64,000 nt of DNA from Alteromonas sp. LOR (GTDB lineage Bacteria > Pseudomonadota > Gammaproteobacteria > Enterobacterales > Alteromonadaceae), in NCBI RefSeq assembly GCF_000753865.1, contig NZ_JQFW01000049.1, positions 174,371 through 238,370 of the forward strand. The letters run 5' to 3'. The notes below the pieces were generated by a model, which did not search any database, was not told the origin of the DNA, and saw only the letters and a program-made list of their open reading frames with translations. The position numbers and the translations under genes were made by a program. Of this stretch, positions 26,596 to 35,577 are shown in pieces; positions within the stretch are counted from its first letter, which is position 1, and every line of letters begins with the position of its first letter.

Positions 26596-26650
26596 ACTCA
26601 CCTGCATAATGTAATAAATATGTTAATATTTATCATAATAACATGTGAGT
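26596..26650. promoter_or_regulatory. nested inverted repeats upstream of the LuxR-type regulator
   Basis: Outer arms ACTCAC (26596-26601) and GTGAGT (26645-26650) enclose a perfect 8-4-8 inverted repeat ATAAATAT-GTTA-ATATTTAT (26614-26633). It ends 49 bp before the regulator start. Probably an operator; it does not resemble the island's TCCTCC box. Confidence 0.4.
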
Positions 26651-26699
26651 TAGTAATGATAAAAGCGTTGACTTAGCGCTTTTTAGCTGAGGGTTGAGT

Positions 26700-27359
26700 A
26701 TGTATAAGGTTTTAATCATCGACGATCATCCCATTTTTCGTCATGCCATGGTTACCATTCTTGGTAAAAAGTTTCCTGGTTCTGAAGCAGTGGAAGCCAG
26801 TTCGATAGATGAAGCGATTAAAGCTCTAGAGCAAGACGCTGCCTTCGATCTCGTCATGCTTGATCTGAACATGCCTGAAACCTGCGGTCTAAATGGTTTA
26901 CTAGAAATTCGCAATCAGCATCCAAATATACCAGTGGTCATTATTTCTGCGGAATCTGAAAAGCAAAATATTCTGCAAACTATTTCCTACGGCGCGGTTG
27001 GGTTTATTAGCAAAAGTAGTAAAATTGAAGAAATTGCAAGTTCTGTAGAGTCTATCTTTGAAGGTAATGTATGTTTACCATCTGAGATATTGCGAACACC
27101 GACTTCGCGAAACCGCACGAACAGAGAAAATGGCATCTCTCCGGAGCAGATCCGCTCGCTGACACGCAAAGAACTTGCAGTCCTCAAATATCTTACTCAG
27201 GGGCTTGCAAATAAAGTGATAGCCTACGAATTGAACATTTCGGAAACCACCGTGAAATCTCATGTGTCTTCTATTTTGAAAAAATTAGGTGCAAGCAATC
27301 GAGTGAAGGTTGTTGCTAATGCTGCCAATATCGATTTCAACCAATACGTGTTTAATTAG
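26700..27359 (+). CDS. NarL/LuxR-type response regulator (AgmR/ErbR-like)
   Basis: Response regulator of 219 residues: receiver domain with Asp9-Asp10 acidic pair (LIIDDH), phospho-acceptor Asp55 (LVMLDLNMP), Ser/Lys switch residues (VIISAE, GFISKSS), then a LuxR helix-turn-helix (LTRKELAVLKYLTQGLANKVIAYELNISETTVKSHVSSILKKLG). AgmR/ErbR-type regulators control quinoprotein ethanol oxidation in Pseudomonas, so control of the surrounding genes is likely. It is convergent with the hybrid kinase, its probable partner. Start ATG 26700 after GAGGG; an in-frame TTG precedes it by two codons. Confidence 0.92.
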   Translation: MYKVLIIDDHPIFRHAMVTILGKKFPGSEAVEASSIDEAIKALEQDAAFDLVMLDLNMPETCGLNGLLEIRNQHPNIPVVIISAESEKQNILQTISYGAVGFISKSSKIEEIASSVESIFEGNVCLPSEILRTPTSRNRTNRENGISPEQIRSLTRKELAVLKYLTQGLANKVIAYELNISETTVKSHVSSILKKLGASNRVKVVANAANIDFNQYVFN

Positions 27360-27403
27360 ATTGACTGACTGCAAACCATAGCGTCACTTGCTTAGTCAAT
27401 CTA
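27357..27403. terminator. possible bidirectional hairpin between convergent genes
   Basis: TAGATTGACT (27357-27366) pairs with AGTCAATCTA (27394-27403) across a 27-nt loop, between the convergent regulator and kinase genes. There is no T tract, so its terminator function is uncertain. Confidence 0.4.
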
Positions 27404-27434
27404 TAGCGATTAACAGGCGGTTGATTTTGCATTA

Positions 27435-29945
27435 TTAGAAACAAGAGATTAACGATGTTTTTAACGTTTGTGCATCTATTGGTTTATAAAGCAGTTTGAG
27501 ATTAGATGCACTAACCTCATCGGCGAGTTGTTTAGAGCGGTTGGCAGTGCAAATAATTATCGGCATGAAAGGGCGTCGCTCGCGAATTTTCTTGGCTATC
27601 TCCAACCCATTTTCATTATTGTCTAAATGATAATCGATAATCAATAAATCACACCCTTCAAAATTACCATTGGTTACCATGTTACACTGTTGGTAACCCG
27701 AAAATGTATCGACTTCCATTCCCCAGGAATCAAACAACGATTGCATAGCAATACGCATATTCGTATCGTTATCAATATGCCAAATTTGCTTATTCAGTAG
27801 GCTAGCAGGAAGCGCCGTTTGATTTTCTTTTATATGGTCTGATGATATTTTTTCCTCTACAGAGTCTTCTGTAATGGGAACGCATACTGTAAAGCACGCG
27901 CCGACATTCTCCTCTGATTTAACATGAATTTCATGTCCTAGTAGCTTGCTCATTTTATCAACGATATAAAGACCCAACCCTAAACTATAAGAATAATTGA
28001 AGCTGTTTTCTAGACGGGAAAACTCTTTAAATATCAATCCCTTGCCTACTTCACTTATACCAACACCTTGGTCTAAAATACTGATTTTAAGGTTATCTTT
28101 CACTTTTCGGGCAATAAACAGAACCTTGCCGTTAGCACCATACTTCATAGCGTTGATAAGTAAGTTTCTCAAAATCCTTGATAATAAATTCAAATCGGTA
28201 AAAACAAATGCCTCATGAAACCGGTAGTGAAAATCGACCTTGTAATCTTTACTAATATGAGAAAATTCCTCTGCTAGCTGACTCAACAAAGGCAGTGCAT
28301 TTTCTGCCTGCTTATCGGGTTGCAATGCCCCTGCATCCAACTTAGATGTTTCAATAAGTGTTCGTATTAATCCGTGTAAATCACGAAGCGAATTATCAAG
28401 CGCACTAATAATCGTGTTGGCCGATGAATCAATCTGATCTTTTAACGACTCGTTAAACAATATTGCTGCACTTAAAGGCTGCATTAAATCATGGCTAATT
28501 GCAGCCAAAAATCTACTCTTTGACTTAATGGCATCTTGCAATGCAACATTGGCATGATTGAGTTCCCGTGTTCGCTTCTCAACATTTGTTTCAAGCTGAT
28601 CCTTCGCAGCTTCCAGTGCAAGCTTGCTTTTTACCTGCTCAGAGATGTCAGTTGCAAGAACAAAATGACCCGCTATTGTCCCTTCACTATCAAAGTGTGG
28701 TAGATACACTTTTTGCAGAAAGCCTAATTCTCCAACTGCGTTTCGCTCTCTACTTTGAAAACTGACGACTTCGCCCTTACTAACGCGCTTCAAATAGTGA
28801 ACAAGATTGGGATATACATCCTTTAAATGACTGTTTTCCATTGGATGTTTAGCAATGTCACTCTCTGATACCCCATACCAATCTCGATAACCTTTGTTTG
28901 TATATTGGAATTTTTTATCTGTCCCAATATAGGCGATCAGTGCGGGAACATTGTCAGTGATCATTCTTATCCAGTTTTCATTTTGCTTCATTGTTTCTGC
29001 GTGATGATGTTGCGATGTTATGTTGGTAAAAGTACAAAGGGTATTACCATCGGGCAATACCGTGATGTTGCGTTCAACAACCAAGTCATCACTAATTATT
29101 TGAATGTTATCAGCATCCGTTTGTAGGTTGAGTCCGCTCCAATTTTCACAGTTTTGAAGTGCATAAATATTGCGACAGTTGATAAGAAGTTGAACCGGTA
29201 AATTAGATTGGGAAAGAAATGTATCATTCCAGAACGCAATTTCTCCGCCCTGGTGTATTAATAAAATACCTACCTCTATATTGTCGATCAAACTCTGCAG
29301 CAGTTTATTTTTCTCTTTAATAACTTGCTCATAGCGATTGGATTCATTTAATTTAACATCAGTAATGTCGTTAAAGAGGATGACTTGGCCGCCCTCTTGT
29401 GTGCGACGATTGGTCACCTGATACCAGCGTCGATTCGATAGTTGATAGATTATACAACCCTCAGCATTCGCCGGCAGGGCACGTCTTATTACACCGGAAT
29501 GCTTGGCAGCTTGAGTAATATCATGGTAATTATCGCCAATATGCGGTGTAATCGAAAGGTCATCCCACACCGTTTCGAAGTGACGATTAAAAAAGATGAT
29601 AGCTCCTAATTTGTCGAGCAACACCATCGCCTGATTAGTACTCTCTATTGCATCGTTTAAGCGTTGCTTGACGCGATTTGTCTCGTCGTGAGCGGCCTCT
29701 AAATCGGCATTCGACTGTGCGAGTTTCTGAAGCACCGATTGCAACTCATCAGTTTTCTGGTTCACTTTTTCCGATAATTGAACCGAATGCTCGAAAGCAC
29801 GGTAGCTATGATGATTAAAGCCGCCCTCTTCCATGCGATACATCAAAGCGGCATTAATTTTCTCTAATTTTTCATTCTCGCGCTTTTGTACCGCAAGCTC
29901 TTCTTGCAATTTTGTGAGCTCGGTTATGTCATCAGTTTTTTGCAA
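27435..29945 (-). CDS. hybrid sensor histidine kinase with PAS domains and C-terminal receiver
   Basis: Protein of 836 residues with no membrane helix, so a cytoplasmic sensor. Order: coiled coil (1-100), three PAS-like domains (about 100-200, 210-310, 320-440), coiled coil, HisKA with phospho-His485 (AAISHDLMQP), HATPase_c (N-box LLINAMKYG, G-boxes DQGVGIS and SLGLGLYIVDK), then a receiver domain with Asp771 (LLIIDYHL). TTG start overlapping the FIST gene by 14 bp, with AGGGG upstream. PAS/receiver hybrids of this kind accompany ErbR/AgmR-type regulators in ethanol-oxidation clusters; the receiver may act as a phosphate sink or relay to the convergent LuxR regulator. Confidence 0.93.
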   Translation of the reverse strand: MQKTDDITELTKLQEELAVQKRENEKLEKINAALMYRMEEGGFNHHSYRAFEHSVQLSEKVNQKTDELQSVLQKLAQSNADLEAAHDETNRVKQRLNDAIESTNQAMVLLDKLGAIIFFNRHFETVWDDLSITPHIGDNYHDITQAAKHSGVIRRALPANAEGCIIYQLSNRRWYQVTNRRTQEGGQVILFNDITDVKLNESNRYEQVIKEKNKLLQSLIDNIEVGILLIHQGGEIAFWNDTFLSQSNLPVQLLINCRNIYALQNCENWSGLNLQTDADNIQIISDDLVVERNITVLPDGNTLCTFTNITSQHHHAETMKQNENWIRMITDNVPALIAYIGTDKKFQYTNKGYRDWYGVSESDIAKHPMENSHLKDVYPNLVHYLKRVSKGEVVSFQSRERNAVGELGFLQKVYLPHFDSEGTIAGHFVLATDISEQVKSKLALEAAKDQLETNVEKRTRELNHANVALQDAIKSKSRFLAAISHDLMQPLSAAILFNESLKDQIDSSANTIISALDNSLRDLHGLIRTLIETSKLDAGALQPDKQAENALPLLSQLAEEFSHISKDYKVDFHYRFHEAFVFTDLNLLSRILRNLLINAMKYGANGKVLFIARKVKDNLKISILDQGVGISEVGKGLIFKEFSRLENSFNYSYSLGLGLYIVDKMSKLLGHEIHVKSEENVGACFTVCVPITEDSVEEKISSDHIKENQTALPASLLNKQIWHIDNDTNMRIAMQSLFDSWGMEVDTFSGYQQCNMVTNGNFEGCDLLIIDYHLDNNENGLEIAKKIRERRPFMPIIICTANRSKQLADEVSASNLKLLYKPIDAQTLKTSLISCF

Positions 29946-31098
29946 AATACACCCCTGTGAACGTTTGATTTAGGTGTACTGAATGAATGTGTTCTCCGTA
30001 GGCATTAAACCCAGCAATCTTGTATTTACGCTGTAGCCGCTCTATTTCTTCATCTTTGTTGCTTTGTTGAATTTCTAGTCGTCGTAAGAAACAATCACAT
30101 GCATAGATAAAATCAGGCTCACCGTACTTTATAGTCAAGCTCTCCAATACTGATTCCAAAGCCTCAATACAATCACCAAGTTGAATAAATGTAAGGATAA
30201 TACCGATATCAACAGCGCAATAGAACGTAATACCATTGGTCACTAAATCGACCTTTTGGATGGAACGTATAAAATACTTACCGCCAACAAATACAGCTAA
30301 CGGAAATAATGAAAAAACATCAGGGGTCAATTCATCCGCTTTTAATCCTAGCAAACTAGCGTAATAGTGAGCAGCGGGTTCGCCGTTAATCTCGTATACC
30401 GTTCTCGATTCCGCATCGGCATTGGTAACCACCAATTTAGAGACAGGTGAATGTATATGGTCGATAGAAAACACCGTGAAAGGCTTAGACGTGCCAACAA
30501 GTAGGAGAACGGCAGCATCTTGATAAAATTGCCCCTCATAATAGACATACGTGGCATTCAATTTTAAATCATCTCCGGCGCTGCCACCTAAATGAGGAAT
30601 ATTGCCAAATGCGCTTGCGAAAGTTTCTAAAAAGTGTTCTTCATGTCGAGATAAACCGTCTAACATAGAAACAACAAAATGTTGCTCTGTTTCGTGCCGA
30701 ATTTCACGTTTCTGTAGGGTATTTCGCAATGTGCTCGCAATGTCATGTGCTTTGTCAAAATTCACATCGCCTAAATTTTTTACCAGCGCAGTGGCAATGG
30801 AAAACTCACTTTTCAGAAATGCTATAGCGAGAAGTTTTTCTGTCCCGTATCCACTCTGATTAAACTCTCCTGCACTTGTGCATCCCACAACGGGTATCTG
30901 ACAGAACAAGCGAGACATTTCAGACGCCACTTCATCCAAATCAAAAACGGTAGAAGTGTGAAATAAAATACACTCTATGTCTTCATGAGCAGCCTGCGAA
31001 AGTATGGCTTCGGCAACATGATGGCAGGCATCAATTGCTGCGTAAGAGGAAGAGGCATGAACACTACCGCTTTTACTTAGCGCTGATAATATTGACAT
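29932..31098 (-). CDS. FIST-domain sensory protein
   Basis: Protein of 388 residues with FIST N- and C-terminal domains: IECILFHTSTVFDLDEVASEMSRLF, PVVGCTSAGEFNQSGY, PHLGGSAGDD, and a late ALESVLESLTIKYGEPDFIYACDCFLRRLEI. FIST domains are proposed small-ligand sensors and pair with signal-transduction proteins; the overlapping hybrid kinase is the obvious partner. ATG 31098 is used; GTG 31107, with AGGG upstream, is an equally good start. It overlaps the end of the NosR-like gene by about 26 bp, so NosR-like, FIST and kinase genes form one operon. Confidence 0.88.
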   Translation of the reverse strand: MSILSALSKSGSVHASSSYAAIDACHHVAEAILSQAAHEDIECILFHTSTVFDLDEVASEMSRLFCQIPVVGCTSAGEFNQSGYGTEKLLAIAFLKSEFSIATALVKNLGDVNFDKAHDIASTLRNTLQKREIRHETEQHFVVSMLDGLSRHEEHFLETFASAFGNIPHLGGSAGDDLKLNATYVYYEGQFYQDAAVLLLVGTSKPFTVFSIDHIHSPVSKLVVTNADAESRTVYEINGEPAAHYYASLLGLKADELTPDVFSLFPLAVFVGGKYFIRSIQKVDLVTNGITFYCAVDIGIILTFIQLGDCIEALESVLESLTIKYGEPDFIYACDCFLRRLEIQQSNKDEEIERLQRKYKIAGFNAYGEHIHSVHLNQTFTGVYFAKN

Positions 31099-33163
31099 TT
31101 TTGACACGAGTGGGGACCCTTTTTTTCTTATATTTATCAATTTTACACATCTCGGGATTATCGAGTGTTACCACACATTCTAAACATTGGATGCATTCAG
31201 CATAGTCAATACTACCGTCCATTTCGATTGCATCAATGCCGCATTTTTTTTGTCGACACAATTGGCAAGGAGCGCCGCACTCTTGTCTACGTCTCAGTAA
31301 TTTCACAATGGGAAATCTACCCAGAACAGCTAGGCCTGCACCAAGCGGACATAAGTAACGGCAATATACTTTGTGAATCTTCAGGCTAAGCGCAAGTATC
31401 GCGATAGCATAAAGTACAAACGGCCAATAACGCACGAAATGAAGCGTTATTGCAGTTTTAAAAGGCTCTAACTCAGCTAATTTTTCGGCCAGTGTGAGTG
31501 AATAAAATGCACATCCTACCAACCCCAACAGAAGCACATACTTTATTTTTTGTGCACGCTTGTGATGATGGGGCTTAACTCGTATTTGTTTTATCTTTAG
31601 CTTTTCAGCGATGATAGCAAGCATCTCCTGCAATGCGCCAAAGGGACAGAGCCATCCACAATAAAGGCCTCTGCCCACAACAAAAAGTGAAATAAAAACA
31701 AAACACCAAAGTATAAAAATAACTGGATCCAACAGATATACGCCAAGGGAGAAACCATCAACTATATCCAATAACAGTGTGTAAATATTAACGACGGAAA
31801 GCTGGCCTTGCGCATAAAAACCAATAAAGAATAATATAAATAACAACGATGTTAGCCTAATAATACGAATACATAATGTGTATTTTGTTAGACGACGTTG
31901 AAATGCAAAGAATACAGACAAACCAAAAAGATAGGCAACGGTTATAGAGATCTCTAACGTCTTATCGAGCCATATTTTTTGCCACAGTGGTAATGGGGTT
32001 TCGGCAATGGCTTCTGGATTTTCAATAAATAGTTGCGGTGGCAGTGTAAAAGAATAAGGTAAAAGATGTTCTTCTTGTTCGAAAAAACTCGGGTTGTAAG
32101 GCAATGCGATCGATATGGTTATTGGTTGGTCGAGTGATAGTCCGCCTTTAGCCTTAACACGCAATACCTTTATATCATTGAAGTCTGGCAACGGTTGAGA
32201 AAATTCAGGTTCATAAAAGCTATAGAAATCAATGTCGCGTATCGATAACGGAAAGTCTCCCTGACTAAGACGTAAAAACTCAGGTGCAGTTTGTGATACA
32301 AAATCCTCACTGATAAAACTAAACCCTTTTGTATTAAACACCATCAGTGCTAACTCACCTGGATTTAAGTTTTCTTGTAACCTTTTAAACTCTTGCTCTC
32401 CTAATAAGTTTCTGCCCACTGTAGGAATATTTAAAAATGCATAATAGTGCTCTGAAAAAACGTCATTTTCTGCATTAATAAAAGGCGCAGCGGCGGCAAC
32501 TATTTCACTTTCTACACCTTCAAAATGAGATGACAACAACAAGTGCTTCTGGACGTATCCTTTCTCAACCAACTCATTAAAATTTAACGGCTCGAAAAAG
32601 TCTGGATTGACGATTTTTGTACTAGGGGCGACAAACCCATCTAACTTTGCTCTTGCAACAGCAAGTGCAGAGGTAACTATGGTGTCGTTTATCACCAACA
32701 CCGACACAGTAGCTTTAGTAACGCCATCAAAATACGTTGCATCACTACCAGCCTTACTTTTTCCGCCGACAATAAAGCGTTCTCTTATATTGTGAGATAA
32801 GTATTGCGCAATAAAATCAAACATGGACTGCTCGCCCAAACCATGGAGAAATATGGGCTCACTATGTTGCTTTACCTTTAAACCAACAAAATTGCCCTCG
32901 GTATCGAGCCCGATTAACACATTGACTGGCTTACCAGAAAAGCCAATGAAATCAACAAAGTCGTTAGATTCAAAAACATAGCCCAGAAGATCTTGTAGCT
33001 GATAAACTGGGGTAACTTGTATATCGGCATGCGTTTCGCCAACACGTGTAGCAGTAGGAAAAAATTCGTGTATGTCAGAAGGGATATCAGTCGCGTCGGA
33101 TTTTGCGTAGACGTGACACGCCACTAAAAACAAAAGTATCAATAAAGCAAATCTTCTAAACAT
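31073..33163 (-). CDS. NosR/NirI-like membrane flavo-iron-sulfur protein
   Basis: Protein of 696 residues: signal peptide (FALLILLFLVACHVYA), periplasmic FMN-binding domain with the covalent-flavin motif DGVTKATVSV, about five to six membrane helices in the middle, two polyferredoxin-like CxxxCP motifs (CGWLCPFGALQE, CRYLCPLGAG), and a cysteine-rich end (CGAPCQLCRQKKCGID, CIQCLEC) for 4Fe-4S clusters. NosR proteins move electrons across the membrane to periplasmic partners. No nos genes are present, so here it may feed a redox signal or partner in the quinoprotein pathway. Start ATG 33163; the upstream extension to 33202 runs through a hairpin. First gene of the NosR-FIST-kinase operon. Confidence 0.9.
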   Translation of the reverse strand: MFRRFALLILLFLVACHVYAKSDATDIPSDIHEFFPTATRVGETHADIQVTPVYQLQDLLGYVFESNDFVDFIGFSGKPVNVLIGLDTEGNFVGLKVKQHSEPIFLHGLGEQSMFDFIAQYLSHNIRERFIVGGKSKAGSDATYFDGVTKATVSVLVINDTIVTSALAVARAKLDGFVAPSTKIVNPDFFEPLNFNELVEKGYVQKHLLLSSHFEGVESEIVAAAAPFINAENDVFSEHYYAFLNIPTVGRNLLGEQEFKRLQENLNPGELALMVFNTKGFSFISEDFVSQTAPEFLRLSQGDFPLSIRDIDFYSFYEPEFSQPLPDFNDIKVLRVKAKGGLSLDQPITISIALPYNPSFFEQEEHLLPYSFTLPPQLFIENPEAIAETPLPLWQKIWLDKTLEISITVAYLFGLSVFFAFQRRLTKYTLCIRIIRLTSLLFILFFIGFYAQGQLSVVNIYTLLLDIVDGFSLGVYLLDPVIFILWCFVFISLFVVGRGLYCGWLCPFGALQEMLAIIAEKLKIKQIRVKPHHHKRAQKIKYVLLLGLVGCAFYSLTLAEKLAELEPFKTAITLHFVRYWPFVLYAIAILALSLKIHKVYCRYLCPLGAGLAVLGRFPIVKLLRRRQECGAPCQLCRQKKCGIDAIEMDGSIDYAECIQCLECVVTLDNPEMCKIDKYKKKRVPTRVKNVNIISAK

Positions 33164-33164
33164 A

Positions 33165-33191
33165 GAATTAAAGGCAGCACATGATGCTGCC
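33165..33191 (-). terminator. hairpin between the aldehyde dehydrogenase and NosR-like genes
   Basis: GGCAGCA (33173-33179) pairs with TGCTGCC (33185-33191) around a 5-nt loop. On the minus strand it is followed by TTTAATTCT and then the NosR-like ATG. A weak terminator or processing site in the 39-bp gap. Confidence 0.5.
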
Positions 33192-33202
33192 CTCTCGCTC
33201 AA

Positions 33203-34720
33203 TTAGAAGAAACCTAGTGGATTAATATCGTAACTTACCAATAAGTTTTTAGTTTGTTGATAATGATCAAGCATCATTTTATGCGTTTCTCGGCCTATAC
33301 CCGACTTTTTGTAACCACCAAACGCAGCGTGGGCAGGATATAGATGATAACAGTTGGTCCATACGCGACCCGCTTCAATGGCACGGCCTACGCGAAACGC
33401 CACGTTGGCATCACGACTCCAAACGCCAGCTCCAAGGCCAAAGCTAGTGTTGTTTGCAATCTCAATCGCCTCTTCCTCAGTTTTAAAGGTCTGCACCGAA
33501 ATGACAGGTCCAAAAATCTCCTCCTGGAAAACTCGCATGTGGTTTTTACCTTTCAAGATTGTTGGTTGAATATAATAACCACTGTCAAAGCCAGGCAGCT
33601 TTTCTTTCTCACCACCAATAACAACTTCAGCACCTTCAGCTTTACCAATATCAATATATTTCAATATTTTTTCGAATTGCTCGTTGGATGCTTGAGCGCC
33701 CACCATGGTGTCGGTATCAAGTGGATTACCACGCTTGATCTTTTTGATTTTCTCTACCACTTTTTCCATAAACGAATCGTAAATATCTTCATGAATAATG
33801 GCACGAGACGGACAGGTACACACCTCACCTTGGTTGAAATAACCAAGCACCAACCCTTCTGCACATTTATCAATAAACTCTGGTTCGTGATTCATTATAT
33901 CTGCAAAAAAGATATTGGGTGACTTCCCGCCAAGTTCCACAGTAGAAGGAATAAGGTTTTCCGCTGCACATCGCAGTATATGACCGCCCACAGGTGTCGA
34001 GCCGGTGAAAGCGATTTTAGCTATACGTGTACTTGTGGCTAATGCTTGGCCTGCCTCTGCACCAAACCCATTCACAATGTTAAGTACACCTGGAGGAAGT
34101 AGATCTTGAATCAATTCAGCAAACAATAATATTGATACGGGCGTTTGCTCCGCTGGTTTCAATATGACCACGTTACCCGTTACCAATGCGGGAGCTAACT
34201 TCCAAGCAGCCATTAATAATGGAAAATTCCAAGGTATAATTTGACCTACTACGCCGTACGGTTCGTGAAAGTGATAAGCAACGGTATTTTTATCGATCTC
34301 GCCAATGGTACCTTCTTGGCTGCGAATACATCCTGCGTAGTAACGGAAGTGGTCTACGCACAACGGAATATCAGCATTAAGCGTTTCGCGAACCGCTTTG
34401 CCATTATCCCACGTTTCAGCAACGGCAAGTAATTCCAGATTTTCTTCTATACGATCAGCTATTTTTAACAGAACGTTCGAGCGTTCGCCCACTGACATGT
34501 CAGCCCATCCTTTTTTCGCTGCATGTGCGGCGTCGAGAGCCAGCTCTATATCTTCTGCTGTAGAACGCGGAATTTGCGTTATATCGCTACCATCTACTGG
34601 CGATGTGGCGGTGAAATACTCACCTTTAACTGGCGCGACCCATTCACCGTTAATAAAATTTCCGTAGCTTTCTTTAAAACTAACAACTGAACCTTCACTT
34701 CCTGGTTTTGCATAAATCAT
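33203..34720 (-). CDS. exaC: NAD+-dependent aldehyde dehydrogenase (ExaC/AldB type)
   Basis: Cytoplasmic ALDH-superfamily enzyme of 505 residues that oxidises acetaldehyde and similar aldehydes to acids, the step after the quinoprotein alcohol dehydrogenase. Seen: nucleotide-binding [11 protein letters not shown], catalytic Glu in [12 protein letters not shown], catalytic Cys in [11 protein letters not shown], and the family end [31 protein letters not shown], nearly the same as E. coli AldB and P. aeruginosa ExaC. The start ATG 34720 ([10 protein letters not shown]) is preferred over 34756. A palindromic box lies about 120 bp upstream, tying it to the regulon. Confidence 0.93.
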   Translation of the reverse strand: MIYAKPGSEGSVVSFKESYGNFINGEWVAPVKGEYFTATSPVDGSDITQIPRSTAEDIELALDAAHAAKKGWADMSVGERSNVLLKIADRIEENLELLAVAETWDNGKAVRETLNADIPLCVDHFRYYAGCIRSQEGTIGEIDKNTVAYHFHEPYGVVGQIIPWNFPLLMAAWKLAPALVTGNVVILKPAEQTPVSILLFAELIQDLLPPGVLNIVNGFGAEAGQALATSTRIAKIAFTGSTPVGGHILRCAAENLIPSTVELGGKSPNIFFADIMNHEPEFIDKCAEGLVLGYFNQGEVCTCPSRAIIHEDIYDSFMEKVVEKIKKIKRGNPLDTDTMVGAQASNEQFEKILKYIDIGKAEGAEVVIGGEKEKLPGFDSGYYIQPTILKGKNHMRVFQEEIFGPVISVQTFKTEEEAIEIANNTSFGLGAGVWSRDANVAFRVGRAIEAGRVWTNCYHLYPAHAAFGGYKKSGIGRETHKMMLDHYQQTKNLLVSYDINPLGFF

Positions 34721-34832
34721 AAGAGACAACCCTTTTGTGTATGGTGCGTAAAGCACGCTGATTAGACTTGCTGTGTAGTAAAGGATCGTACTTTTAACGT
34801 TTTGTCACCATAATTCGATAGGCCCATTTGAC

Positions 34833-34848
34833 TCCTACTTTAGGAGGG
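34833..34848 (-). promoter_or_regulatory. palindromic box upstream of the aldehyde dehydrogenase
   Basis: TCCTAC-TTTA-GGAGGG, matching the island consensus at 14 of 16 positions if the spacer is ignored. A TATGGT hexamer lies 20 nt downstream on the minus strand; the box centre is about 120 bp before the start. Confidence 0.55.
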
Positions 34849-34917
34849 GACAAAACACAATGTTATGGAAGTGGTCGCTTTCTTTTGAGGTAGATGGACA
34901 AGATTACGAACCATTAT

Positions 34918-35577
34918 TTATGATTTGGGAGCGGTTCTCGAACCCGTTATAACATCGCCAACATAACCGTGTTTTTTTGCGATTTCAGAAAACTCAGATG
35001 GACTTGCATTAAGCTTACGCTTTATGACAGTGAGGGCATTGGATATCGTTTTTGCTGACACGCCTAATTCCTCAGCAATCTGATTACGCCCTTTTCTCAT
35101 TGCTATCGCAATGAATATTTCAAATTCGCGTTTGGTAAGTTTGGCGGATAGATCGACATCGTGATCTAAAAGTTGATTAGCTAAATTCACCGCCAAACTT
35201 CGCTCTATATATTTTTGGCCTTTTCCTACCACTTTTATTGCTGAAATAAGCGCACTGGGTGAACTACTTTTACTAATATACCCCATGGCCCCGCTCTCCA
35301 TTGCTCGCTGAAGTATTAAGCAGTCTTCAAACATACTAAAAAATATAATTTTAAGCGCAGGAACTATCGCCAAAAACTGAGGTGCCAAAACAAGACCACT
35401 TTCGTTGGACAAATTAATATCTAAAACGAGTATGTCGATGTTAACACTCGAGAGGATTGCGTTAGCTTGTGTACCATTTTCACAATCAAAGACATGATAT
35501 TCTGGCAACATAGCATTGAGTAGCGCGCGGTATCCTTCTCTAACCACAGCGTGATCATCTACGATGAGAATATTCAT
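34918..35577 (-). CDS. NarL/LuxR-type response regulator (second pair)
   Basis: Response regulator of 219 residues: receiver with LIVDDH acidic pair, phospho-acceptor Asp53 (ILVLDINLS), switch residues (IIFFSM, GYISKSS), and a LuxR-type helix-turn-helix (LTKREFEIFIAIAMRKGRNQIAEELGVSAKTISNALTVIKRKLN). Overlaps the kinase gene by 4 bp (ATGA), so it is co-translated with its cognate sensor. The arrangement resembles PedS2/PedR2 of Pseudomonas putida, the lanthanide-responsive pair; that functional link is an inference from family type and neighbourhood. Confidence 0.92.
   Translation of the reverse strand: MNILIVDDHAVVREGYRALLNAMLPEYHVFDCENGTQANAILSSVNIDILVLDINLSNESGLVLAPQFLAIVPALKIIFFSMFEDCLILQRAMESGAMGYISKSSSPSALISAIKVVGKGQKYIERSLAVNLANQLLDHDVDLSAKLTKREFEIFIAIAMRKGRNQIAEELGVSAKTISNALTVIKRKLNASPSEFSEIAKKHGYVGDVITGSRTAPKS

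Noticed and set aside
31073..33163. Nitrous-oxide reduction gene nosR
   Set aside because: Domain layout fits NosR, but no nosZ, nosD, nosF or nosY is present; it is better called NosR-like within a quinoprotein/sensory context.
33344..33922. A 192-codon frame opposite the aldehyde dehydrogenase
   Set aside because: Shadow of a full-length, well-conserved ALDH on the other strand.
34860..34952. A 30-codon open frame on the + strand right after the box at 34833, with GGAGGGG upstream
   Set aside because: The apparent ribosome site is part of the palindrome. The frame overlaps the 3' end of the opposite-strand regulator gene and resembles no known peptide.
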